Positions 1 through 5,943 of a stretch of 7,749 bases of DNA are shown here, one piece after another (the stretch's first letter is position 1; each line of letters opens with the position of its first letter). The notes under the pieces are model-generated. The model worked only from the letters and a program-made list of their open reading frames with translations. It was not told the origin of the DNA and ran no database searches. The stretch is from Bacteroidales bacterium UBA5536. GTDB lineage: Bacteria > Bacteroidota > Bacteroidia > Bacteroidales > F082. A program made the translations under genes and the position numbers. The DNA lies in the NCBI GenBank assembly GCA_002426795.1, contig DINQ01000022.1, forward strand, positions 1 to 7,749, read 5' to 3'.

Positions 1-115
1 CAGTTTATAGGGGGTCGAACCACGAACCTCCAACCCCTAACCTCTAACCTCCAACCCCTAACCTCTAACCTCCAACCCCTAACCTCTAACCTCCAACCTC
101 CAACCTCCCCCCCCC
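1..115. repeat. Heptad (7-bp) tandem repeat, C-rich on plus strand
   Basis: Twelve uninterrupted 7-bp units occupy 25-108. They follow the order AACCTCC, AACCCCT, AACCTCT three times (a 21-bp higher-order period) and end with three AACCTCC units. A run of nine C (107-115) then abuts the qmoC stop codon. On the minus strand, which is the sense strand of the operon, this is a G-rich tract of GG and GGGG runs separated by TT or TTA, able in principle to form a G-quadruplex. Similar heptad tracts occur between genes in Bacteroidetes genomes. Positions 1-24 show nothing recognisable. No conventional terminator hairpin was found after qmoC. Confidence 0.85.
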
Positions 116-1165
116 TCAACTCTTCACCTCGTGAAAGTACATGGCGAACGAACGATAGAGGAAGTGCGTCCATTTTCCGAAAGGAACGATGACGAGCGCC
201 CACTGTGCCAGGATGATCAGGTGCAGCAGGTAAAAGCCGAAAACATGTTTTAGTACATCAAAATCGATCAAAACACGCACAACAAAGGCAGAAAATCCCA
301 TCAGGAACAGCCAAACCACAAAAAACCAGTCGGAGGGATGCGAATAGGTGTTTTTCTCCGATTTCTTCTGCCAGCGCTTCACGATCAGATCAGCTGTGAT
401 GATAAAAATGAGCAGGCTGAACAGATAACCAGCCGCAATCAAAATGATATTGCTGCTGGCAAACCAATCGAGGAAGACTGTCGTGAAAAGCAACAGCAGA
501 TAAGAAAACACCAGAATCAGATGCTCAAGCCACCAGAAACGGTTAGCGCTGTCCTCTTCGCAATCGAGGCTGCGTTTTTGGGTGAACATATGCACAAAAA
601 GCGACTTCAGAGTTGTGACATATTTCTTAAAAGGAATTTTGTCTTTTTTTGATCCAATCACAAAATACCACATCCTGAAAAGGTTGGGTAGCAGGATCAG
701 CAGAAAAACAGCAGCGATAGCCAGCATCTCGAACAAATGTCCGCCCTCGAGCCACAACTGCTGATCAGCATTCAATTGGTAATACCCAAGTATGGCCAAT
801 GCCACAGCAAGAAAAAGCACCATATAGGCTGTCAGGTTGCGGTAAAGCCAGCCGGCAATTCCGGTCCAGTCGTATTCGCCGGTCAGGTAGCGTCTCAGCG
901 ACATCATGAGTTCGCCGGGCTTGGCTTCCATTGGGCAATGGGTCGTACACTCGCCACAATAGTAACACAGCCAGGGTTTTAAGGAGCCTTTAATATCGTT
1001 GCTTTGGCCTGTTACTGTGCAGCGGATCATATCGCGCGGAAAGGAATCTTTCTCATTCGACAACGAACAAACTGCCGTGCAATTGCCGCAGTTGAAACAG
1101 GCATTAAAATCAATTGCGCCGTATTTTTTCAGTTTTTTGGCAAATTTGATATCTGTTGTAGCCAT
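116..1165 (-). CDS. qmoC: QmoC-like membrane subunit: HdrC-type 2x[4Fe-4S] domain fused to NarI-like anchor
   Basis: Predicted membrane subunit of a quinone-interacting oxidoreductase, moving electrons between membrane menaquinone and the QmoA/QmoB flavoproteins. The 349 residues start with a HdrC-like ferredoxin domain carrying two cysteine sets, C23/C26/C29/C33 and C67/C70/C73/C77 (CFNCGNC and CYYCGEC), followed by PxE and KPGELM. About six hydrophobic segments follow (near 108-127, 142-164, 212-231, 237-260, 280-300 and 308-330). Histidines near or in the membrane segments (H143, H215, H308, H315) are candidate heme b ligands, as in NarI-type anchors. This fusion is the hallmark of QmoC; plain HdrC lacks the anchor. 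The ATG overlaps the TAA of the upstream 92-residue gene as TAATG, implying translational coupling. It is the last gene of the operon, and a G-rich repeat begins right after its TGA. The domain call is firm; the physiological direction of electron flow is inferred. Confidence 0.9.
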   Translation of the reverse strand: MATTDIKFAKKLKKYGAIDFNACFNCGNCTAVCSLSNEKDSFPRDMIRCTVTGQSNDIKGSLKPWLCYYCGECTTHCPMEAKPGELMMSLRRYLTGEYDWTGIAGWLYRNLTAYMVLFLAVALAILGYYQLNADQQLWLEGGHLFEMLAIAAVFLLILLPNLFRMWYFVIGSKKDKIPFKKYVTTLKSLFVHMFTQKRSLDCEEDSANRFWWLEHLILVFSYLLLLFTTVFLDWFASSNIILIAAGYLFSLLIFIITADLIVKRWQKKSEKNTYSHPSDWFFVVWLFLMGFSAFVVRVLIDFDVLKHVFGFYLLHLIILAQWALVIVPFGKWTHFLYRSFAMYFHEVKS

Positions 1166-1443
1166 TACTTGCTGATTTTATAGTAGTAATATTCGTCCAT
1201 ATCGTCAAGCCTGGTAGTCTTTAGCCATCCAAACTTCAGAAAAGTCATGGCGTAATAGAGTGCCTCTTCTCGGCTCAGGCCTGTTTTTTCTGCTAATTCA
1301 GGGATATTTAGTTCTCCTTCACCAAAAGCCTCAACCACCTTTTTTTTGGTGGCATTAAATTTTTTGAGCTCGTCTTTCAGCTGCTGACTAACCTCGTGTT
1401 GCTCGCGTTTTGCTTTGAAAGTTTGTGATTTTTGGTCTTGCAT
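1165..1443 (-). CDS. Small winged-helix-like protein embedded in the qmo operon
   Basis: A 92-residue soluble protein of unknown function. A charged, helix-prone N-terminus (about 1-38, rich in K, E and Q) precedes a segment resembling a helix-turn-helix/winged-helix core (about 45-78: LNIPELAEKTGLSREEALYY, then MTFLKFGWLKT). The tail is acidic and tyrosine-rich (DDMDEYYYYKI). It has no cysteines, so it is not an electron carrier. It lies between qmoB (11-nt gap) and qmoC (TAATG overlap) in the same direction, so it is almost certainly co-transcribed and made in step with QmoC. It could be a small DNA-binding regulator, or a wHTH fold used as an assembly or structural subunit of the complex. 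I do not recognise a named family. The coding call is strong from position and coupling; the function is open. Confidence 0.8.
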   Translation of the reverse strand: MQDQKSQTFKAKREQHEVSQQLKDELKKFNATKKKVVEAFGEGELNIPELAEKTGLSREEALYYAMTFLKFGWLKTTRLDDMDEYYYYKISK

Positions 1444-1454
1444 AATACTTGTTG

Positions 1455-3389
1455 TTACAGATCTGAAGCCAACGTTTGAATCATCGATTCAATTTCAGGG
1501 TCGCTATAGGTATTCAGTTGAATGGCATTTGTGGGACAAACAGGCAGGCACATACCACAGCCTTTGCAAACTGCTTCGTTAACGAGCGCTGTTTGTTTAG
1601 CAGGTGTTTGGCTCATGTGGATGGCATCGAAGGGGCAGCTGTCGGCGCACAAACCACACCATTCGCAAAGTTGCTCGTCAACTCCGGCAACAATAGGTTC
1701 TACTTGCAGATGGCTCTGGCTAACGAGCGAATAGCATTTAATGGCCGCCGATAAGGCTGAGTTGATCGATTCGACCACATTTTTTGGGCCCTGACAGCAG
1801 CCGGCAATACTTACACCATCGATCACCGTTTCAACAGGACGAAGCTTCATGTGAATTTCGTTGAAGAAATGATCGCGTCCTTTCGGAATCTTCAGAATTT
1901 CACTGACCGTATTGTTGTGCCGTGGCACCATTCCGGTTACCAGTACCACAAGATCTACTTCTGTTTCAATGGAATGGTTCAGGCTAAGCAGATCGTTGAC
2001 TTTGATGATGGTTTTTGAATTTTTTGTTTCAACCTTTGGCAGATCGTCGTCAGGCGATTGAAAAAAAAGTTGCCCCTGCAAACTGGCCTCATGATACAAT
2101 ACTTCCTGTTTGCCATAGGTACGGATGCCTCTTGTGAAATGAAAATGGTTGAGATCTTTGATTTTTTCGCCAGCCTTGATGGCAGCATAAATTGTTGATG
2201 TGCAGCAATATCGCGAACAATATTTATTGTCGCCATTGGTCTGTCGGCTTCCAACGCAGTAAATATATCCGATATTTCTAACGCGTTTTCCCTTCCAGTA
2301 GAGCTTGTGCTCGCTGTTGGCCACCAGTCGTTTAAACTGCGGTAATGTAACGACGTTGTCAAAAGCCTGATAGCCAAATTCGCCTTCCACTGGCTCGTAC
2401 GGATCGAAACCTGTGGCTACAAGGATGCTTCCCACTTTCAGCTCCAGCCTCTCCTCTTCCTGGTCGAGATTGATCTGGTCACAAATTTTCAGACATTCAC
2501 CACATCGGGTACAGTGTTCCATATCGATGACGGCAGCATGTGGATATTCGCTGGGGAAATTGTGATAAATGGCTTTTCTTTTTGTGATGTTGAAGTTAAA
2601 CTCATCTTCAATCTCTACCGGACACACCTCAATGGCTTTTTGGAGTCTTCCATCGTTGCAATGCTTCTGGATATAGCGTGGTTTTATGCGGATACTGATT
2701 TTGAAATTCCCTTTGCTGCCATGGTTTTCAATCATTTCTGCACCAGTGAAAAGAACAATGTTTTTGCAGGCTTTCACTTCGTTATACAATCTGGTTACGA
2801 GTTCTTTTCCGGTTTCGTCAGTAGTGCACAGCACATCCCATTGCGCAATTCGGCCACCAATAAAATGTTCTCTTTCGATAAGATAAACCTGAGTGCCTGT
2901 TTTGGCCAGAGCAATGGCAGCCTTCATGCCTGCGATTCCCGCGCCAACAACCAAAACAGCCTGTTCGGTCTCAATCTGCATGGGTTCGATGGATTCGGCC
3001 AGTCTCACTTTTGCAATAGCTGCTTTAACGAGTTGTATGGCCTTTGCCGTGGCACCTGCTTTGTCGTCAGAATGTGGCCATGAAACCTGCTCACGTATAT
3101 TGGCGTGAATATAGTTGTACTTGTTCAGTCCGGCTCTTTCAACCACTGATTGAAAAGTTGGCTGATGCAGCTTTGGAGAACAGGAGGCAACCACCACACC
3201 ATCCAGCTGTTGCTGTTTGATGTCGTCGAGCATCTTTTTCTGGTTGCTGTCGGCACAGGCGAACATGGTATTTTCGACCAGCGCCACACCAGGCTCGTCA
3301 ATGACAGCCTGCCGAACCTTTTCCACATCAACATAATCGGAGATGTTTCCTCCGCAATGGCAAATATAAACCCCTATCTTTTGTTTCAT
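1455..3389 (-). CDS. qmoB: QmoB-like / HdrA-like FAD and iron-sulfur subunit
   Basis: Cytoplasmic flavo-iron-sulfur electron-transfer subunit of the Qmo complex (644 residues, HdrA family). In order: an N-terminal HdrA-type cysteine region (ICHCGGNI at 9-16, C45, and C70 in ASCSPKLHQPTF); an FAD-binding Rossmann motif VVGAGIAGMKAA (147-158) with IEREHFIGGR; an inserted [4Fe-4S] set C293/C296/C299/C303 (CTRCGECLKIC); a YCVGSR...YCSRYCC motif (C378, C391, C395, C396) typical of HdrA proteins; AGCCQGPKN near 529-537; and a C-terminal 2x[4Fe-4S] ferredoxin domain with C575/C578/C581/C585 and C608/C611/C614/C618. Desulfovibrio-type QmoB carries an MvhD-like domain at its C-terminus. Here that domain is absent and a separate MvhD-like gene sits upstream in the operon. 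The start codon overlaps the qmoA stop as ATGA. HdrA-family membership is certain; QmoB rather than generic HdrA rests on the adjacent qmoA and qmoC. Confidence 0.9.
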   Translation of the reverse strand: MKQKIGVYICHCGGNISDYVDVEKVRQAVIDEPGVALVENTMFACADSNQKKMLDDIKQQQLDGVVVASCSPKLHQPTFQSVVERAGLNKYNYIHANIREQVSWPHSDDKAGATAKAIQLVKAAIAKVRLAESIEPMQIETEQAVLVVGAGIAGMKAAIALAKTGTQVYLIEREHFIGGRIAQWDVLCTTDETGKELVTRLYNEVKACKNIVLFTGAEMIENHGSKGNFKISIRIKPRYIQKHCNDGRLQKAIEVCPVEIEDEFNFNITKRKAIYHNFPSEYPHAAVIDMEHCTRCGECLKICDQINLDQEEERLELKVGSILVATGFDPYEPVEGEFGYQAFDNVVTLPQFKRLVANSEHKLYWKGKRVRNIGYIYCVGSRQTNGDNKYCSRYCCTSTIYAAIKAGEKIKDLNHFHFTRGIRTYGKQEVLYHEASLQGQLFFQSPDDDLPKVETKNSKTIIKVNDLLSLNHSIETEVDLVVLVTGMVPRHNNTVSEILKIPKGRDHFFNEIHMKLRPVETVIDGVSIAGCCQGPKNVVESINSALSAAIKCYSLVSQSHLQVEPIVAGVDEQLCEWCGLCADSCPFDAIHMSQTPAKQTALVNEAVCKGCGMCLPVCPTNAIQLNTYSDPEIESMIQTLASDL

Positions 3390-4690
3390 AACGCTGTCTT
3401 TTGGATGTATTGGATGGCTTCCATCGATGCGGCACCTGCTGATAGAATGGCATCGGGAATGTCCATCGGACCTGTTGTGGTTCCGGCCATAAAAATGCCG
3501 TTGATATTGCTCAGCGAGGGGTTAAAAAGCAGGTCTTTCTGTAGTGGGAAATGAAAAGCATCCTGCTTCCATTCTGCATCGCCGAAAAGGCTCGATGCAT
3601 CCTCGTTTGGCACCACACCAACTGATAAAACAACCAGATCGTGTTCGCTCTCCTTTAGCCTACCACTTGCCACATCTTCATAGCGAAGTATAAGGTTGCC
3701 GTTTTCTTTCTCTGTGATATTGCCGATTTTCCCTTTTACAAAGTTGATCCCCATCGATTTGGCCTGCTCGTAAAACTCTTCGAAGCCTTTTCCGAACGAA
3801 CGGATGCTGATATAGTAAATGGTAACGTCGGCCATTGGCAGCGCTCCCATCAGCAGTTGTGCCTGCTTGAGCGAGTACATGCAGCAAATTTGTGAACAGA
3901 TAGGGTTGCCAACCGTAAAATCGCGCGATCCGGTGCAAAGCACATAGGCAATTTTGTCGGGTACACGGCCGTCGCCTGGTCTGATCACGTGGTTATACGG
4001 ACGTGTAGGCGCCAGCAAACGTTCCATTTGCATGGCGTTGATAATGTTTTTCGCTGTTCCGTATTGGTAGCGCTGGATTTTTGTCGCGTCGAAAAGCTTA
4101 AATCCGGTTGCAACGATCACAGATTTTACGATAAGGCGGTAATTTTTATCCGCTTGCATGAAATTGATGCAATGCGTTGGACAAGCTTTTTCGCAGGCGC
4201 CACAAAGGATACAATTGTCAATATCGATGGTGGCAACACGCGGAGAGGCAATATTAAAAGGGATATAAGCTGCCTTGCGTCCGACCATTCCATACTGGTA
4301 CTGGTCGGGCACCACCACAGGGCAGGCTTCTTCGCAGAGCTGGCAACCGGTGCAATCCTCTTCTTCGACAAAGCGCGTATGTTTAACCAGATTGGCTTTG
4401 AAATAGGTCGCATCCTGCTTTTCAATACTGGTTATTTCGGTGTTTGTGAAAATTGTGATGTTAGGATGACGATCGGCTTCAGAAATCTTTGGGGTTGTGA
4501 TGCAGGCTGAACAGTCGAGTGTAGGGAAAACCTTGCTCAGCAGCAGCATCTTGCCACCAATGGTAAGGTCTTTTTCGGCAAGAATAACCTTAAAACCATT
4601 GTTGGCAATGTTGATAGCTGCTTCAATACCAGCGATTCCTCCACCGATAATCAGGACATCAAAATTCAGTTTTTCGGGCTGGGTGGTCAT
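3386..4690 (-). CDS. qmoA: QmoA-like / HdrA-like FAD and iron-sulfur subunit
   Basis: Smaller HdrA-type flavoprotein (434 residues), expected to pair with QmoB and pass electrons between cytoplasmic partners and QmoC. An N-terminal FAD motif IIGGGIAGIEAAINIA (14-29) is followed by EKDLTIGGKM. Next comes FPTLDCSACITTPK (C60, C63), the QmoA version of the HdrA linker cysteines. Two [4Fe-4S] sets sit at C113/C116/C119/C123 (CTGCQLCEEACP) and C160/C163/C166/C170 (CILCGACEKACP). A CTGSR...CSQICC motif (C252, C265, C269, C270) follows, and the C-terminal dinucleotide-fold end contains GIFMAGTTTGPMDIPDA. The N-terminal CHCG domain and the C-terminal ferredoxin of QmoB are both missing, as is normal for QmoA. 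The stop overlaps the qmoB start (ATGA) and the start overlaps the upstream mvhD-like stop (ATGA). Confidence is high for the family and good for the Qmo assignment. Confidence 0.9.
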   Translation of the reverse strand: MTTQPEKLNFDVLIIGGGIAGIEAAINIANNGFKVILAEKDLTIGGKMLLLSKVFPTLDCSACITTPKISEADRHPNITIFTNTEITSIEKQDATYFKANLVKHTRFVEEEDCTGCQLCEEACPVVVPDQYQYGMVGRKAAYIPFNIASPRVATIDIDNCILCGACEKACPTHCINFMQADKNYRLIVKSVIVATGFKLFDATKIQRYQYGTAKNIINAMQMERLLAPTRPYNHVIRPGDGRVPDKIAYVLCTGSRDFTVGNPICSQICCMYSLKQAQLLMGALPMADVTIYYISIRSFGKGFEEFYEQAKSMGINFVKGKIGNITEKENGNLILRYEDVASGRLKESEHDLVVLSVGVVPNEDASSLFGDAEWKQDAFHFPLQKDLLFNPSLSNINGIFMAGTTTGPMDIPDAILSAGAASMEAIQYIQKTAL

Positions 4691-5100
4691 AATGCAATTG
4701 TTTGCTGAGTGAGCAAATACGCATGAAAACTTTTCATCTGCTTCACAAAAGCCTCACTGCAAACCGAGCAAATAGCGGCCATGCGCAGTTTAGCCGGCTC
4801 AATCTGTTGCGCTTTCATGATTTCTTGCGTCTTTCTTACAATTTGTGCGGTTTTTTCGGTACAACTTTCCCCGTAGGGGCAATCGCTTCCATCGGCTGCA
4901 ATAAACACACCATCGAATCCATTTTCGAAGGCATGGATAATCCACCTCGGTTTCACACTGGACGAACATGGCAGCGAAATGGTATAAACCGAAGGTGGAT
5001 AATGCAGCTTCAGTAAACCTGCCATGTCGATGGCGGGATCAGATATTTTTTCGGTTGAAAAGACCAGAATTCTGGCTTTTTTAGTCGTGAGTGCTGCCAT
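4687..5100 (-). CDS. MvhD/FlpD-like hydrogenase iron-sulfur subunit family protein
   Basis: A stand-alone 137-residue MvhD/FlpD-type electron-transfer protein, predicted to carry a [2Fe-2S] cluster and dock on an HdrA-type flavoprotein. The fold is recognisable from ARILVFSTE, SLPCSSSVKPRWIIHAFENG, FDGVFIAADGSDCPYGESC and TEKTAQIVRK, which match the MvhD pattern of MCSGRVDP, AFxxGADGV, GCHPGDCHY and NxxA-xRR. Cysteines are C45, C74, C80, C111 and C114. The usual N-terminal C-x2-C-type motif is replaced by FSTEKISDPAIDMAG, and a CSVC motif appears at 111-114 instead, so ligation may differ from textbook MvhD. In many QmoB and HdrA proteins this domain is fused to the C-terminus; here it is separate. 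The gene lies 9 nt after tusA and overlaps qmoA by ATGA. The assignment by pattern is fairly sure; the cluster type is inferred. Confidence 0.8.
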   Translation of the reverse strand: MAALTTKKARILVFSTEKISDPAIDMAGLLKLHYPPSVYTISLPCSSSVKPRWIIHAFENGFDGVFIAADGSDCPYGESCTEKTAQIVRKTQEIMKAQQIEPAKLRMAAICSVCSEAFVKQMKSFHAYLLTQQTIAL

Positions 5101-5109
5101 GTCGCCAGT

Positions 5110-5364
5110 TTAATTTTTCTTCATGAAAATGCGAAAGAAACCGCCTTCTTCGATGGTGCCCAGGTATTCATGTCCTTGTTTCATGCACCATTTCGGAATA
5201 TCCACCTTCGTTCCTTCATCCGATGAGAGGATTTCCATGGTTTGCCCTGAACTGATCGTTCCAAGCGATTTTTTTGCTTCGAGTAGTGGCCCCGGACAGG
5301 CGGTGCCGCGTGCGTCAACGATTTTGTCGACAGCGATAGTTTTCAATTCTTCAGTTGTCATCAT
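5110..5364 (-). CDS. tusA: TusA-family sulfur carrier protein
   Basis: Small sulfur carrier (84 residues) that holds sulfane sulfur as a persulfide on a conserved cysteine and hands it between proteins. The family signature is clear: VDARGTACPGPLLEAKKSLG (16-35), with the CPGP cysteine at C23. It is followed by GQTMEILSSDEGTKVDIPKW, the usual second half of the two-layer SirA/TusA fold. A second cysteine, C60 (KWCMKQGHEYLG), occupies a place common in TusA relatives from sulfur-metabolising microbes. The length is normal for the family. A methionine pair (MM) offers two adjacent starts; the upstream one is taken. The gene is second in the operon, 30 nt after dsrE and 9 nt before the mvhD-like gene. 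This suggests it serves as substrate carrier for the Qmo-type complex rather than in tRNA thiolation, but that role is inferred from context. Confidence 0.9.
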   Translation of the reverse strand: MMTTEELKTIAVDKIVDARGTACPGPLLEAKKSLGTISSGQTMEILSSDEGTKVDIPKWCMKQGHEYLGTIEEGGFFRIFMKKN

Positions 5365-5394
5365 GATAATTTTCTGGATAAATAATAGTCGTTT

Positions 5395-5820
5395 TTAAAT
5401 GAAAAGATTGATGTCGGCTTCCTGAGCGCTGGTGATATAAGCGCCTATGCCACAGATATCATCGGCAAGATCGATGAAATCGTCCAGTTTTTCGCCACCC
5501 CAAACTTTGCCGGCAAGTCCGCAAATATGGATCTTGACATCGGTAATGGCTTTGGCTTCCTTGAAAAACTCGACCCATGTTTTTACATTCAGCTTCTTTA
5601 GCGAAGCCATAAACTCTTCTTTCATGCCCGGGTTTTCGGCCATGTTAAGTAATGCTTCATTGTCGCCAACTTCTTTTTTAAATGCACGGGCAGCTTGTAG
5701 CAATACATAGATATCCACTTGCATATCGTCAGCAGCAGCACCGCTGAGGATTACACCGGCTGCAGTCAGTTTGTCAACACTTCCGGTGTACAATGCGAGG
5801 CATAATTTTTTTGCTTCCAT
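5395..5820 (-). CDS. DsrE-family (DsrE/DsrF/DsrH-like) sulfur-trafficking protein
   Basis: First gene of the operon; 141 residues, cytoplasmic. The N-terminal strand and loop KKLCLALYTGSVDKLTAAGVILSGAAADDMQVDIYVL (5-40) fits the DsrE/DsrF fold. VKIHICGLAGKVWG (95-108) contains C100 at the position of the conserved sulfur-binding cysteine of DsrE2-type proteins. DICGIGAYITSAQEADINLFI (121-141) matches the usual C-terminal strand and adds C123. DsrE-type proteins accept or donate persulfide sulfur, and commonly pair with TusA in sulfur oxidation and reduction clusters; tusA is the next gene. No signal peptide or membrane segment is seen. A promoter with TTG-N19-TnnnTTTG spacing lies just upstream. 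The family is well supported. Whether it behaves like DsrE of DsrEFH or like DsrE2/DsrE3 cannot be settled from the motif alone. Confidence 0.82.
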   Translation of the reverse strand: MEAKKLCLALYTGSVDKLTAAGVILSGAAADDMQVDIYVLLQAARAFKKEVGDNEALLNMAENPGMKEEFMASLKKLNVKTWVEFFKEAKAITDVKIHICGLAGKVWGGEKLDDFIDLADDICGIGAYITSAQEADINLFI

Positions 5821-5835
5821 AATCGAAATATTTAA

Positions 5836-5853
5836 TTGTTAATTGTTTAACAA
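5836..5853. promoter_or_regulatory. AT-rich inverted repeat at the predicted operon start point
   Basis: TTGTTAA (5836-5842) and TTAACAA (5847-5853) form 7-bp arms around a 4-nt spacer. AATTGTT is also repeated directly at 5834-5840 and 5841-5847. The repeat overlaps the predicted -7 box and start point of the minus-strand operon, so it could be an operator or a leader hairpin. Being AT-rich, it may also be chance. Confidence 0.35.
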
Positions 5854-5880
5854 AGAAATACAAACAATTTCTGTTGTCAA
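5851..5880 (-). promoter_or_regulatory. Predicted Bacteroidetes-type promoter of the dsrE-tusA-qmo operon
   Basis: Read on the minus strand, TTG (5880-5878) is followed after exactly 19 nt by TTTCTTTG (5858-5851). This matches the Bacteroidetes -33 TTG and -7 TAnnTTTG pattern except for one base (T for A). Transcription would start near 5845, giving a leader of about 25 nt before the dsrE ATG. No other comparable promoter was seen between the operon genes. Confidence 0.55.
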
Positions 5881-5906
5881 TCGTTTCGTGCGTGAGTTAG
5901 CTTATG

Positions 5907-5914
5907 TATCTTTG
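5907..5914 (+). promoter_or_regulatory. Predicted -7 box of the Crp/Fnr regulator gene
   Basis: TATCTTTG fits the Bacteroidetes -7 consensus TAnnTTTG exactly. Only a weak upstream element (TTTC at 5884-5887, spacer 19) is visible. The start point would be near 5920, leaving a leader of about 24 nt. The last two bases of the box overlap the CRP-type palindrome. Confidence 0.6.
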
Positions 5915-5928
5915 TGATATAAATCACA
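5913..5928. promoter_or_regulatory. Perfect CRP/FNR-type operator palindrome
   Basis: TGTGATATAAATCACA consists of perfect TGTGA and TCACA half-sites around a 6-bp spacer; the symmetry extends to 6-bp arms (TGTGAT/ATCACA). This is the classic CRP-family target and resembles the TTGTGA-N6-TCACAA sites known for HcpR in Desulfovibrio. It overlaps the predicted start point of the divergent regulator gene, which fits autorepression. It is centred about 75 bp upstream of the predicted operon start, which fits activation from an upstream site. The adjacent Crp/Fnr protein carries a matching RExxxR recognition helix. Confidence 0.75.
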
Positions 5929-5943
5929 TGCCTTTTTCACGCG

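Noticed and set aside
1..31. tRNA-like T-arm (GGTTCGAC on the minus strand)
   Set aside because: The T-stem does not close with the neighbouring bases, and no D-arm, anticodon arm or acceptor stem can be built around it.
25..108. CRISPR array
   Set aside because: The repeats are contiguous 7-bp units without unique spacers, and there are no cas genes.
2514..3083. Long open frame on the plus strand (189 codons) inside qmoB
   Set aside because: It is antisense to a gene with clear HdrA motifs throughout, and its translation shows no recognisable domain. The other plus-strand frames across 338-5710 were dismissed for the same reason.
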